DNA of 64,000 bases, taken from positions 25,100 through 89,099 of the forward strand of contig CAMAXZ010000015.1 of the NCBI GenBank assembly GCA_945862325.1, written 5' to 3'. Origin of the DNA: Klebsiella pneumoniae (GTDB taxonomy: Bacteria; Myxococcota_A; UBA796; SXON01). Shown in pieces: positions 19,240 to 28,197 of this stretch. Position numbers and translations under genes: made by a program. The notes under the pieces were generated by a model. The model saw nothing but the letters and a program-made list of their open reading frames with translations, searched no databases and was not told where the DNA came from. Numbering within the stretch: position 1 is the stretch's first letter; each line of letters opens with the position of its first letter.

Positions 19240-21537
19240 GTGACTGGCATCGGCCTCATCCTGTTCCTCCACGCGACCCAGCCGCCGGGGGTGGCCCCCT
19301 CCGCGATCCGCCGGGCCTTCGAGCGTGCCTACCTCCCGATGATCGACACGCTCGCGACCTTCGAGCAGCTTCGCGTCGCGATGCACTGGAGCGGGCCCCT
19401 CCTCGAATGGATGGAGGCCAACGCCCCCGCGCACCTCGACCGCCTGCTCGGATTGGTTCGAGAAGGGCGCGTCGAGCCGGTCGGCGGGCTCTACGGCGCC
19501 GGGCTGCTGCCCGCCCTCCCCGAGCGGGACGTCGTCGCGCAGGTGCAGGCGATGACCCGGTGGTGGCGGGACCAGGCGGACGTGCGCGTGCGCGGCGCCT
19601 GGCTGCCGTACTGCGGGTGGGATCCCTCCGCCGCGCGGGTCCTGGGTCGCCTCGGCCTGAACTTCACGGTGCTCGAGGACGAGCAGCTGGGCGAGGCCGA
19701 CCCCGACGAGGGCTACGCGATCACCGAGCGCGAAGGCGTGCCGTTGGCCATCTTCCGGGCCGACACCCGCATCGCCGACCTCGCGCCGCAAGCCGCGGCG
19801 CAGCGGATCCTGTGGGCGATCACCGCGCGCAAGCAGGCGGGCGCACGCCTCGTCACCCTGGCGCTGCCGGTCGAGCGGTTCGGCGCCGCGCTCGACAGCT
19901 CCGCCACCGCCTGCTTCGGCGACTCCGACCGGGCGGGGTGGGTGCGGGGGTTCTTCGCCGAGCTCCTCGACGTCGCGCATTGGCTGTCGCTCGTGCACTT
20001 CGGCACGGCGCTCGATCGCATCCCGCCACCGGTGGCGCGGGCGTACCCGCCGCCGAGCGTGAGCGTGCCCATCGCGGTGGCGGCCATGGGCGGCGCCAAG
20101 GGCGCGGCGTGGCGGCGGCTCCGCGAGGCGGGGCGAGCGGTCGCGGCGACCGACCCGGATCACCCGCTGGCGCGCGCCGTCGCGGCCTCGCCGGTGCCGG
20201 CGTGGGAGCTCACGCTGGCCAACCATCCGGAGGTCGACCGCCTCCACAAGCGCATGCTGCGCGCGTCCGCCGAGGTGGCGCGGCTCCGCGCCGTGCTGCG
20301 GGAGTCTGGCGTGCCCGCCGACGATCCCCGGGTCGACGTCCTCGAGGACGCGACCGCGGCCCTGTGGGAAGGGCAGGCGGGGCCGGCGTACGTCATGGGC
20401 GCCGACCTCGGGGCGCAGGACCCCGCCGTACGGCAGAACGCCTGGCGCGCGCTGATCCGCGCCGAGCGGCTGGTCGCGTCGGTGGCCGGGGAGCGCGGCA
20501 CGGCGACGTCGGAGCCGCTCGCGGCCGAGCGGGCCGATCACGACTGTGACGGGCGGCCGGAGATCGTCGTTCGCACCGGGCGCTTGTCCGCCGTGGTCGG
20601 CCCCGGGCGCGGCGGATCGGTCTTGGAGCTCGAGGTGCCGGCGCTCCTGGCCAACATCCTCAACGTGCGCACCCGTCGCGAAGAGCCCGAGCATGTCGGC
20701 GTCCGCGCGGAGGCCACGCCCGTCACCGCGGCGAACGAGGCCACGGCCCCGCGGGGCGCCGCGTCGGCCCACGCGGGCGACACGCGCCCGTTCGACGTCG
20801 ACGAGCCGACGGACATGGCCGGCATCCGGCACGCGCCGTCCGGCCTTGCCGAGCACCTGAACTACGACCGGCACATCCGCGCGAGCTTCGTCGACCGGTT
20901 CCTCGGCGCCGACGCCACGCTCGAGGCGGTGGCGGGCGGCCCGATGCCGGACCGCGGCGACTTCGCGGGGGCTGTGTACGAGCTCATCCACCTCGAACAG
21001 GCTCCCGGTCTCCCGGTCGTCCTCGGGCTCGGCCGCGACGGAAACGTGGCGGACGCCGGCGGTCTCCGCCTCGTGCGCGTGCTGAAGCGCTTCGCGTTCG
21101 CCCGCGAGGCCCCGCGGATGAGCGTCCGGTACGAGGTGTCGAACCGCTTCCACGACACGGTGCGCTGCCGTTTCGCGGTCGAGCTCAACCTCGGCGTCGA
21201 CGGCCTTCACCCCGACGCGCGGCTGATCACCGACGATCGCCGGGTGTTCGCGCCGGGCCGGCCGGGCGAGATCGGCGACACCACGGGGGTCGCGCTCGTG
21301 GACGACGCCGGCGGCTGGAGCGTGCGGATCGGCGTGGACGCGGATGCGCGCGTGTGGTTCCACCCGCTCGACACCGTGTCGCGCACCCCCGCCGGCATCG
21401 GCCTCGTGCGCCAGGGCCTCACGGTCCTCGTGTGGTGGCCGCTCGTGCTCGGCGCGAACGAGCGGCGACGGTTCGAGCTCGCGCTCGAGGTCACGGTCCG
21501 TGAGACGATCGACCCCATGACCACCGGATGGGCATGA
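19240..21537 (+). CDS. GH57 4-alpha-glucanotransferase-like protein lacking catalytic residues
   Basis: The protein is 765 aa from GTG 19240. The architecture is that of GH57 4-alpha-glucanotransferases: an N-terminal (beta/alpha)7 domain (1-~290), a helical DUF1925-like part (about 300-400) and a DUF1926-like beta-sandwich (about 440-760, ELNLGVDGLHPDARL). The active site is degraded. HNHQP has become LHATQP; the YEP motif has become LYGAGLL; the nucleophile motif WLTERVW has become WLPYCGW (Tyr at 124); and DDGEKFG has become LPVERFG (209-215). It is probably a binding or scaffolding pseudoenzyme for alpha-glucan. It is followed with a 10-bp overlap by the branching enzyme gene. Confidence 0.8.
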   Translation: MTGIGLILFLHATQPPGVAPSAIRRAFERAYLPMIDTLATFEQLRVAMHWSGPLLEWMEANAPAHLDRLLGLVREGRVEPVGGLYGAGLLPALPERDVVAQVQAMTRWWRDQADVRVRGAWLPYCGWDPSAARVLGRLGLNFTVLEDEQLGEADPDEGYAITEREGVPLAIFRADTRIADLAPQAAAQRILWAITARKQAGARLVTLALPVERFGAALDSSATACFGDSDRAGWVRGFFAELLDVAHWLSLVHFGTALDRIPPPVARAYPPPSVSVPIAVAAMGGAKGAAWRRLREAGRAVAATDPDHPLARAVAASPVPAWELTLANHPEVDRLHKRMLRASAEVARLRAVLRESGVPADDPRVDVLEDATAALWEGQAGPAYVMGADLGAQDPAVRQNAWRALIRAERLVASVAGERGTATSEPLAAERADHDCDGRPEIVVRTGRLSAVVGPGRGGSVLELEVPALLANILNVRTRREEPEHVGVRAEATPVTAANEATAPRGAASAHAGDTRPFDVDEPTDMAGIRHAPSGLAEHLNYDRHIRASFVDRFLGADATLEAVAGGPMPDRGDFAGAVYELIHLEQAPGLPVVLGLGRDGNVADAGGLRLVRVLKRFAFAREAPRMSVRYEVSNRFHDTVRCRFAVELNLGVDGLHPDARLITDDRRVFAPGRPGEIGDTTGVALVDDAGGWSVRIGVDADARVWFHPLDTVSRTPAGIGLVRQGLTVLVWWPLVLGANERRRFELALEVTVRETIDPMTTGWA

Positions 21538-23222
21538 AAGAGAACGGAAGCTTCTGCCTCGTTCTGCACGGGCACCTGCCGTGGGTGGTCGAAGCGGGCT
21601 GGTGGCCTCACGGCGAGCTCTGGTTGCACGAGGCCGTCGTGGAGACCTGGCTGCCCCTGCTCGAGCTGGTGGACCGCTGCGTGGCCGAGGGCATCGCCGT
21701 CCCGTTGACCCTGGGCTTGACCCCGATCCTGCTCGAGCAGCTCGCGCATCCGGGGTTTCGCACGCGCTTCCCGGAGTTCCTGGCGGAGCGCGCCGCGCGC
21801 GCCGCGGCCGACGCGGAGGAGTTCGACGCCCGGGGCGACGCGCACCTCGCCTTCCTGGCCCGCCGCGGGGGCACCGAGCTCGCCGCGCGGCGTGCGCAGT
21901 GGGACGCGGTCGACGGCGACGTCGCCGGGGCGTTCGCCGCCCGCGCACGCGCGGGCCACATCGAGCTGCTCACGTCGAACGCGACGCACGGGTTCATGCC
22001 GTTGATCCTCCATGACGCGTCGGCGCGCGCACAGGTGCGGGCCGGAGTGTCGACGAGCACGGCGCGCCTCGGGTTCACCCCGCGTGGGGCGTGGCTCCCG
22101 GAGTGCGCCTACCGACCCGGGGGCGCGTGGACGCCGCCGGTGGTGCACGGGGACGCGCGCTACCGCGCCGGCGTGGAGGAGCTGTTCGCGGACGAGGGCG
22201 TCGGGTTCTTCTTCGTCGACGCGTCCGTGTTCCGCGGGGCCCGCAGCGAGGGGGTCTACGGCCCGGCGGGCTACACGCGGGTCGGGTGGGATCAGACCAC
22301 CTGGGACACCACGCGGGCCTGGCGGAGCGTGCTCGAACCCCACGCGGTGACCAGCGACGGCCGGCCGCCTCGCCTCGTGGCGCTCGCGCGCCACCCAGAG
22401 GTGAGCGAGCAGGTGTGGAGCGGGCAGGTCGGCTACCCGGGCGACGGCCGCTACCTGGAGTTCCACAAGAAGCACGGCAGCGACGGGCTCCGGTACTGGA
22501 AGGTGACCCATCCGCGCGCCGACCTGGGCCAGAAGGACCCGTACTACCCGGATGACGTGCAGGCGGCGGTGTACAGCCACGCCCAACACTTCTGCGCCAC
22601 GGTGCGCGCGGTGCTCGCGCGCCACGCAGAGTCCTACGGGCGCCACGGCGTCGTGACCGCCTCCTTCGACGCGGAGCTGTTCGGGCACTGGTGGCACGAG
22701 GGCCCGGCCTTCCTCTTCGAGGTCTTCCGCGCCCTCCACCACGACCCGACGGTGCGGCCCGACCAGGTGTCGCGCCTCCTCGCGGCGCACCCGCCGGACA
22801 AGGCCGCGCGGCTGCCGGAGGGGACCTGGGGCGCCGGTGGCGACCTGCGGGTGTGGCTCAACGACGAGCTGAAGTGGATGTGGGAGGCCGCATACCGTGC
22901 GGAGGACCGCTTCCTCGCGCTGCACGCCCGCCTCGCGTGGGCCACCGACACGGCCGTGGCCGAGGCGCTCGGCGCCGCCGCCCGCGAGCTCCTGCTCCTG
23001 CAAGCGAGCGACTGGCAGTTCGTGATCACCACGCGGGGCGCGGTGGACTACGGCTATCGCCGCTTCTGCGAGCACCTCGGGCGGTTCGACCGCGCGTGCA
23101 CCATCGCCGAACGGAGGGCCGCGGGCGTGCCGGACGGCCCGGTGCAAGCCGCCGACCTCGAGGAGATCCGCCAGCACGACGCCGTGTTTCCACAGCTCGA
23201 TCTGGCCTGGTGGGGCGCGTGA
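21528..23222 (+). CDS. GH57 1,4-alpha-glucan branching enzyme (DUF1957 family)
   Basis: The protein is 564 aa. It has region I CLVLHGHLPWV, the nucleophile Glu in GAWLPECAYRP, the acid/base Asp in SFDAELFGHWWHEG, and the C-terminal DUF1957 helical domain (LLLLQASDWQFVITT). These match the GH57 branching enzymes of Thermus and Thermococcus, which transfer glucan chains to make alpha-1,6 branches. It lacks a signal peptide and acts in the cytoplasm. ATG 21528 is used; ATG 21534 gives two residues fewer. It overlaps its neighbours on both sides (10 bp and GTGA), so the four downstream genes are one operon. Confidence 0.92.
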   Translation: MGMKENGSFCLVLHGHLPWVVEAGWWPHGELWLHEAVVETWLPLLELVDRCVAEGIAVPLTLGLTPILLEQLAHPGFRTRFPEFLAERAARAAADAEEFDARGDAHLAFLARRGGTELAARRAQWDAVDGDVAGAFAARARAGHIELLTSNATHGFMPLILHDASARAQVRAGVSTSTARLGFTPRGAWLPECAYRPGGAWTPPVVHGDARYRAGVEELFADEGVGFFFVDASVFRGARSEGVYGPAGYTRVGWDQTTWDTTRAWRSVLEPHAVTSDGRPPRLVALARHPEVSEQVWSGQVGYPGDGRYLEFHKKHGSDGLRYWKVTHPRADLGQKDPYYPDDVQAAVYSHAQHFCATVRAVLARHAESYGRHGVVTASFDAELFGHWWHEGPAFLFEVFRALHHDPTVRPDQVSRLLAAHPPDKAARLPEGTWGAGGDLRVWLNDELKWMWEAAYRAEDRFLALHARLAWATDTAVAEALGAAARELLLLQASDWQFVITTRGAVDYGYRRFCEHLGRFDRACTIAERRAAGVPDGPVQAADLEEIRQHDAVFPQLDLAWWGA

Positions 23223-24040
23223 GCCACGAGCTCCGGACGTGTCCGATCACGGGGCGCACCGTCCTCCTGCACGCCGGGTGGCTCGACGCGCCCGCCCCCG
23301 CGCGGCCTCCGGACGTCCCCTGCGCGCTCTGCGTGTCGCGGCTCCCGGCGGTGATCGCGCGCTTCGGCGACCTCGTCGCGGCCCCGCACCACCGCGGGCC
23401 GGCGTTGGCGATCGAGCGCGATCCGGCGGCGCGGGCGGGGGCGGACGGCGTCCTGCGCGAGGCGTTCGGGGCGCACGAGGACGTGTTCGGGCCGCATGAC
23501 GCGGAGGACGCGGCGCTCGTCCGCGCGGTCGCGGCGCGGGTGAACGACCTCCGCGGCGACCGCCGGCTCCGCGGGTTCCGAGCCACCCGGCGCTGGTCGC
23601 CCGGCGCCCACGCGGCCTGGCAGGTGCTCGCGACGCCGTGGGACTTCGCCCCGGATCCCCTCGCGGCCTGGCGCGCGCGCGAACGCGAGGCCGGAACCCG
23701 GATGATCGAGGATGGGCCTGCCTTCGCGGCCTTCGCGTGGGCTCCGCGCACCCCGTTCGAGGCGTGGGTGGCGCCCGCGGCGGGCGACGCGCCCTTCGGC
23801 GTCGAGGACCCCGGGCCCGTCGCTGCCGCGGCGGCGCGCGTGCGGGCGCGGGTGGCCGCGGCGCTCGGCGCCCCGGTCGTGGACCTCGTGGTGGTGGATG
23901 GGCATCCGTGGAGGATAGAGGTGGTTCCTCGGCTTCGGGGGCCCGATTCGGTGGAGGCGGCGATCGGGGTGCCCACGCACGGCGCGACCCCCGAGGCCGC
24001 GAGCGAGTTCCTGCGCGCGAACCCTCGGGAGGGACGATGA
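23219..24040 (+). CDS. GalT-like (HIT superfamily) protein, degenerate active site
   Basis: The protein is 273 aa from GTG 23219, coupled to the branching enzyme (GTGA) and to glgA (ATGA). The N-terminus ELRTCPITGRTVLLHAGW, the C-x2-C (PCALC) and the downstream blocks resemble galactose-1-phosphate uridylyltransferase or DUF4931 proteins. Where GalT has HPHxQ I read GAHAAWQV: a His is kept four residues before Gln, but the nucleophilic His position is Ala. It may therefore not form the uridylyl-His intermediate. The location between branching enzyme and glycogen synthase suggests a glucan or sugar-phosphate role. Assignment to the superfamily is moderate. Confidence 0.62.
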   Translation: MSHELRTCPITGRTVLLHAGWLDAPAPARPPDVPCALCVSRLPAVIARFGDLVAAPHHRGPALAIERDPAARAGADGVLREAFGAHEDVFGPHDAEDAALVRAVAARVNDLRGDRRLRGFRATRRWSPGAHAAWQVLATPWDFAPDPLAAWRAREREAGTRMIEDGPAFAAFAWAPRTPFEAWVAPAAGDAPFGVEDPGPVAAAAARVRARVAAALGAPVVDLVVVDGHPWRIEVVPRLRGPDSVEAAIGVPTHGATPEAASEFLRANPREGR

Positions 24041-25479
24041 ACGTCGTGGTGGTGGCGGCCGAAGTGGCGCCTTGGTCGAAGACGGGCGGGCTCGGTGACG
24101 TGTGCGGGGCGCTCCCGCGGGCCCTCGCGGCGCGCGGTCATCGCGTGATCACCGTGGCGCCCCGGTACAAGGAGTACCCGGACGCCGTGGACACGGGCGT
24201 CTCCCTTCGCATCTTCCTGTTCGGACACCTGCACGAGGCCCGGTGCTTCCTGGCGGTGCGCGACGGGGTCCACCACGTGTTCATCGACCACCCGAGCTAC
24301 CGGCGGCCGGGGATCTACGGCGACGCCTCGGGCACCTACGGCGACAACCTGTTCCGCTTCGCCCTCTTGTCTCGCGCGGCGATCGAGGTGCCGGCGCGGG
24401 TCCTGCTGTCGGACGGCGCGCCGATGGGCGAGGACGTGGTCTTTCACGTCAACGACTGGCACGCGTCCCTCGTGCCGCTGTACCTCGAGTCGCTCTATCG
24501 GCCCGCGGGGCGCTTCCCGGGCGCGGGCACGGTGCTCGGCCTGCACAACGTCGGGCACCACGGCACCTTCTCCGCCGAACAATTCGACGGGCTCGACGTG
24601 CCGCCGCGGTGGTGGCCCGCGCTCGACTACTCCGGCAACATCAACTCCTTGAAGACCGGGATCACCCTCGCGCGCAAGCTCGTCGCCGTGTCGCCCACCT
24701 ACGCGCGGGAGATCACCTCCGGCCTCGGCTTCGGGCTCGACGGGCTGCTCGCCGCGCGCGGCGCGGACCTGAGCGGCGTGCTCAACGGGGTGGACGACGC
24801 GTGGGATCCAGCCACGGATCGTCACCTCGCCGCGACCTACACCGCCGACGACCTCACCGGGAAGGCGACGTGCAAGGCGGCCCTCCAACGCGAGCTCGGC
24901 CTCCCGGCGCGGCCGGACGTGCCGCTCTTCGGGCTCATCGCGCGGCTCGACCACCAGAAGGGGGTCGATCTCGTCGCCCAGGCCGCGCCGTGGTTGCTCG
25001 CGCACGACGTGCAGCTCGTGATGCTCGGCAGCGGCGCGAGCCAGCTCGAAGCGTTCTTCCGCGAGAGCGAACACCGATGGCCGAACAAGGCGCGCGGGTG
25101 GGTGGGGTTCAACGAGGGGCTCGCCCACCGCATCGAGGCGGGGGCGGACATGTTCCTGATGCCCTCGCGCTTCGAGCCCTGCGGCCTCAACCAGATGTAC
25201 TCGATGCGCTACGGGACGATCCCCATCGTGCACGCCACCGGCGGCCTTGCCGATACCGTGGAGACCTTCGACCCGCAGAACGATCGGGGGACGGGCTGGG
25301 CGTTCCGCCGGTACGACGTGGAGGCGTTCGTCGAGGCCATCGGCTGGGCGATGTTGACGTTCCGGAGCTACCCGCAGGCCTGGAAGGGGCTTCAGCGGCG
25401 CGGAATGACCCGCGACTGGTCGTGGGGGCGCGCGGCGGCGGAGTACGAGCGGGTGTATGCGGCGAGTCGGCCGGGGTGA
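24037..25479 (+). CDS. glgA: Glycogen synthase (ADP-glucose type)
   Basis: This is a GT5 glycosyltransferase (480 aa) that extends alpha-1,4-glucan from ADP-glucose. The N-terminal Rossmann domain carries EVAPWSKTGGLGDV, with the K-x-G-G that binds the glucosyl donor. Further motifs are FHVNDWHASLVPLY and the C-terminal RLDHQKGVDL, FLMPSRFEPCGLNQMYSM and TGGLADTV, with the catalytic Glu in the E-x7-E block. Length is typical (about 480). ATG 24037 overlaps the GalT-like stop, with GGGAGGGACG as ribosome binding site. It is the last gene of the glucan operon. Confidence 0.95.
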   Translation: MNVVVVAAEVAPWSKTGGLGDVCGALPRALAARGHRVITVAPRYKEYPDAVDTGVSLRIFLFGHLHEARCFLAVRDGVHHVFIDHPSYRRPGIYGDASGTYGDNLFRFALLSRAAIEVPARVLLSDGAPMGEDVVFHVNDWHASLVPLYLESLYRPAGRFPGAGTVLGLHNVGHHGTFSAEQFDGLDVPPRWWPALDYSGNINSLKTGITLARKLVAVSPTYAREITSGLGFGLDGLLAARGADLSGVLNGVDDAWDPATDRHLAATYTADDLTGKATCKAALQRELGLPARPDVPLFGLIARLDHQKGVDLVAQAAPWLLAHDVQLVMLGSGASQLEAFFRESEHRWPNKARGWVGFNEGLAHRIEAGADMFLMPSRFEPCGLNQMYSMRYGTIPIVHATGGLADTVETFDPQNDRGTGWAFRRYDVEAFVEAIGWAMLTFRSYPQAWKGLQRRGMTRDWSWGRAAAEYERVYAASRPG

Positions 25480-25485
25480 GGGCGC

Positions 25486-26445
25486 TCACAACCAGCGTCG
25501 GACCCGGAACACCACGACCAGGCCGCAGGCGGCCGCGAACATGACCGCCGTCGCGGCTTCGAACCCGTACGGCGCGTTCGCGAACGGCACGCGGGCGAAG
25601 TTCATCCCGAACGCGCCGGAGATGACGGTGAACGGCATCGCGAGGGTGCTCACGATGGCCAGGTACTTCATGACCTGGTTCAGCCGTTCGTTCTGGGTGT
25701 TCGCGTGCAGCTGGATCGACCCGTTGCACACGTCGATCAGCAGGTGCGTCTCGTCGAGGACGAACTCGAGGTGGTCGAGCACGTCGCGGAAGTAGATCCG
25801 TGCTTCGGGCGACACGTCCTGGCTCTCGGCGTCGACGAAGCGCTGCACCACCTCGCGCTGGGGGAGCGTGATGCGACGAAGGAGCAGCAGATCGCGCCGC
25901 GCCGCGAGCAGCTCGCGCATCGGGCTGTCCCGACGCGGGTCCGGCGGGTGCACCTCTTCGAGCTCGTCGATGCGGTCGGAGTACACGAACAACAATGTCG
26001 TCATCTCGTCGACGCACCCGTCGAAGATCGCGTGCACGACGCGCTCGGCGGTCGTGCCGACGCGCTCCGGAAAGCGCCCGAGCGCGCTCGCGACATCCAC
26101 GAGCGCGGCGACGCGGCCGTGGTGCACGGTGACCACGAGCCGCGTGCGGATGAAGATCGAGACGGGCGCCGTGTCGAGCGGGTCCGCGGGCGTGGCGCGG
26201 TCGAGCGCGTGGAACACCGCGAAGCCGTGCGTCGGGAACCGTTCGAACTTCGAGCGCTTCTGTGGGTGGGCGCAGTCTTCGATCGCGAGCGGGTGGAACT
26301 CGAGGCGGGCCAGGAGGGCGAGGTCGTCGGCGCAAGGGTCTTCGATGTCGAGCCAGACGGCGGTGTCGGGGGGCGCCGCGAGCGCGTCGTCGAGCGTGAC
26401 GTCGCACATCGTGGCGCCGTCGCGGAGCTTGTGGGCACGGATCAT
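25486..26445 (-). CDS. corA: CorA-family divalent cation transporter
   Basis: The protein is 319 aa. The large N-terminal cytoplasmic domain is alpha/beta (IEDPCADDLALLARLEFHPL). A long helix leads into two C-terminal membrane segments, with the signature Y-x-x-I-...-P-x-T-x2-x-G-x-x-G-M-N (SGAFGMNF). GMN is the selectivity motif of CorA pentamers, which carry Mg2+ or Co2+. The C-terminal basic end is very short (RVRRWL). ATG 26445 overlaps the Rieske gene stop, so it is probably co-transcribed with the oxygenase. Confidence 0.92.
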   Translation of the reverse strand: MIRAHKLRDGATMCDVTLDDALAAPPDTAVWLDIEDPCADDLALLARLEFHPLAIEDCAHPQKRSKFERFPTHGFAVFHALDRATPADPLDTAPVSIFIRTRLVVTVHHGRVAALVDVASALGRFPERVGTTAERVVHAIFDGCVDEMTTLLFVYSDRIDELEEVHPPDPRRDSPMRELLAARRDLLLLRRITLPQREVVQRFVDAESQDVSPEARIYFRDVLDHLEFVLDETHLLIDVCNGSIQLHANTQNERLNQVMKYLAIVSTLAMPFTVISGAFGMNFARVPFANAPYGFEAATAVMFAAACGLVVVFRVRRWL

Positions 26446-27440
26446 GCGCCCGGCGCTATCCCGAGCGGCCCCGGCCGCGTCGCGTCGCGCTGCGTCGCGC
26501 GGTACCAGCGCCGGAACGCGAGCGTGGGCCGGTCGGTCGGGACGTGGGCCTCTTCGCGCGGGTCGGGCACCTCCGCGGGGTCGGAGGACTCCACCACCGC
26601 GCGATCCTCGGCGAGGATCCGGACGTTGAAGCGGTCGCCGAGGGCGAGGAGGGGGTTGCCGACGCCGAAGTCGCGGACCGCGACCATCATCATCCGGGTC
26701 TCGCGGGGGCCGACCGGGACGCACCAGACCATCGGCCGGGCGTGGCGACCGCCGCCGAAATCGAGGTTCAAGCGCATGCCATTGGGACGGAACCAGTCCA
26801 GCGACGCGCCGTCGCTCGCGCCGTTCACGGTCCACCGGAGGCGGAACCCCGCGGCGTTGTCCTCGATCTCCTGCTCCATCCGCGCGTCGGGGCCGAGCCC
26901 GACCCGCATGCCACGACCGATGCTGGCCCCGTGCACGAACGGGAGGTGAGGGGTGTCGAGCATGTTCTCCATCGCGCGCGTCCAGTGGGCCTGCCACACC
27001 TCGGCGTGCGTGAAGCGCGCGAGCTTCGGATCGACGAGCTCCTCCGGGATGTGCGGCGCGCCGGGTTCGGCGGCGTCGACCTCGGTGTAGACCCACACGA
27101 GCCCGCCTCGCTCGACCGTCGGCAGCGCGCCGACGCGGGTCGCCCGGAGCTGGGCCGGATCGAGCGCGTTGTACGGGACGTGGGCGCGCGCGCCGTCCGG
27201 CGCGAACCGCCAGCCGTGAAACGGGCATTCGAGGCATCCGTTCACCACCTTGCCGAGTGAGAGGGCCACGCCGCGGTGGGGGCAACGATCCAGCAGGGCC
27301 GTCGCGGCGCCGTCCGCGCCGCGGAAGACGACCAGCGCCTCGCCGGCGACGCGCACGCGCACGGGCGCCGCGGCGAGCTCGGGGCTGTGGAGGATCGGGG
27401 TCCATTGTTGTTGGAAGCTGTCGAACACGGAGGGCCTCAT
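26442..27440 (-). CDS. Rieske [2Fe-2S] non-heme iron oxygenase
   Basis: The protein is 332 aa. The N-terminal Rieske domain has C-x-H (DRCPHRGVAL) and C-x2-H (CLECPFHGW). The mononuclear iron site is D-x2-H-x4-H (ENMLDTPHLPFVHG) with the bridging Asp. The family hydroxylates or demethylates aromatic or hydrophobic substrates with a separate reductase, and none is next to it. Start ATG 27440 lies only 2 bp from a palindromic operator, and a TetR gene is divergent, so expression is probably repressed by TetR until a ligand appears. The substrate is unknown. Confidence 0.9.
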   Translation of the reverse strand: MRPSVFDSFQQQWTPILHSPELAAAPVRVRVAGEALVVFRGADGAATALLDRCPHRGVALSLGKVVNGCLECPFHGWRFAPDGARAHVPYNALDPAQLRATRVGALPTVERGGLVWVYTEVDAAEPGAPHIPEELVDPKLARFTHAEVWQAHWTRAMENMLDTPHLPFVHGASIGRGMRVGLGPDARMEQEIEDNAAGFRLRWTVNGASDGASLDWFRPNGMRLNLDFGGGRHARPMVWCVPVGPRETRMMMVAVRDFGVGNPLLALGDRFNVRILAEDRAVVESSDPAEVPDPREEAHVPTDRPTLAFRRWYRATQRDATRPGPLGIAPGA

Positions 27441-27442
27441 TT

Positions 27443-27462
27443 CGTATACCGAAAGGTATACG
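27443..27462. promoter_or_regulatory. Palindromic operator 1 (Rieske side), putative TetR site
   Basis: CGTATACCGAAAGGTATACG is a perfect 8-bp inverted repeat with a 4-nt centre. It begins 2 bp upstream of the Rieske ATG, so binding there would block transcription or leaderless initiation. Its arms match those of operator 2, 56 bp away. It is AT-rich relative to the surroundings. Confidence 0.72.
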
Positions 27463-27498
27463 TATCGGGCGGGCGCGTCCAACTCCTTCGTGCGATTT

Positions 27499-27518
27499 CG
27501 TATACCGTGCGTTATACG
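27499..27518. promoter_or_regulatory. Palindromic operator 2 (TetR side), putative autoregulatory site
   Basis: CGTATACCGTGCGTTATACG has the same left arm as operator 1 and a right arm with one mismatch. It ends 6 bp before the GTG of the TetR gene. This suggests autorepression and coordinated control of the divergent pair. Confidence 0.7.
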
Positions 27519-27524
27519 CGATGC

Positions 27525-28139
27525 GTGGGACGCCCGACAGGCTCGCGAAACCCAGGGTTCGACACGAAGCGCGTCGCGTTGGCGTCGGCGCTCGTGCCGC
27601 GGGTGCTGACGCGTCCGGCGCCGTCCTTTCGCGAGCTCGCCGAGTCCGCCGGGGTGAGCGTGCCCACGCTCCGCCACTACTTTCGCGACCGTGACGGCGC
27701 GGTCGCCGCGGCGATGGAGGCGATGCGGGCGGCGGGGCAGCCGTACATCGACCACGCCGCGGTGGCGCCCGAAGGCGACCTCGCCACGTCGATGGTCGTG
27801 TTTCTACGCGGGTTGCAGGCCGGTTGGCGCGCCGGCGTCGGCACGATGATCGGCGCCGGGCTCGTCGAAGGCGTGGGCAGCGCCGCGCTCGGGCCCGCCT
27901 TCGTCGACAGCCTGCTCGAACCGACGCTGCAGTCGGCGGAGGCGCGGCTCGCCGCGCACGCCGCGCGCGGGCAGCTCGCCGCGTGTGACCTGCGCCACGC
28001 GGCGCTCACCCTGGTCGGCCCGGTGTTGCTCGCGCTGCTCCATCAAGGCGAGCTCGGCGGCGCGCGGTGTCGGCCGCTCGACCTGGACGCCCTGATCGAG
28101 GCGCATGTGCGACGGTTCGTCGTCGCCTTCGGTGCGTGA
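27525..28139 (+). CDS. TetR/AcrR-family transcriptional regulator
   Basis: The protein is 204 aa. The GTG start gives MGRPTGSRNPGF, the usual beginning of this family. The helix-turn-helix is SFRELAESAGVSVPTLRHYFRDRDGAV. The C-terminal helical domain (ligand binding and dimerisation) is hydrophobic and Ala-rich. There is no obvious Shine-Dalgarno between operator 2 and the start, so the transcript may be leaderless. It probably represses both itself and the Rieske-corA operon through the two shared palindromes. Confidence 0.9.
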   Translation: MGRPTGSRNPGFDTKRVALASALVPRVLTRPAPSFRELAESAGVSVPTLRHYFRDRDGAVAAAMEAMRAAGQPYIDHAAVAPEGDLATSMVVFLRGLQAGWRAGVGTMIGAGLVEGVGSAALGPAFVDSLLEPTLQSAEARLAAHAARGQLAACDLRHAALTLVGPVLLALLHQGELGGARCRPLDLDALIEAHVRRFVVAFGA

Positions 28140-28197
28140 GGGCGTACACCCGGCGATTCGTTTACACGCGGGGGAGCAGACGTGGTTCGGACCCGGC

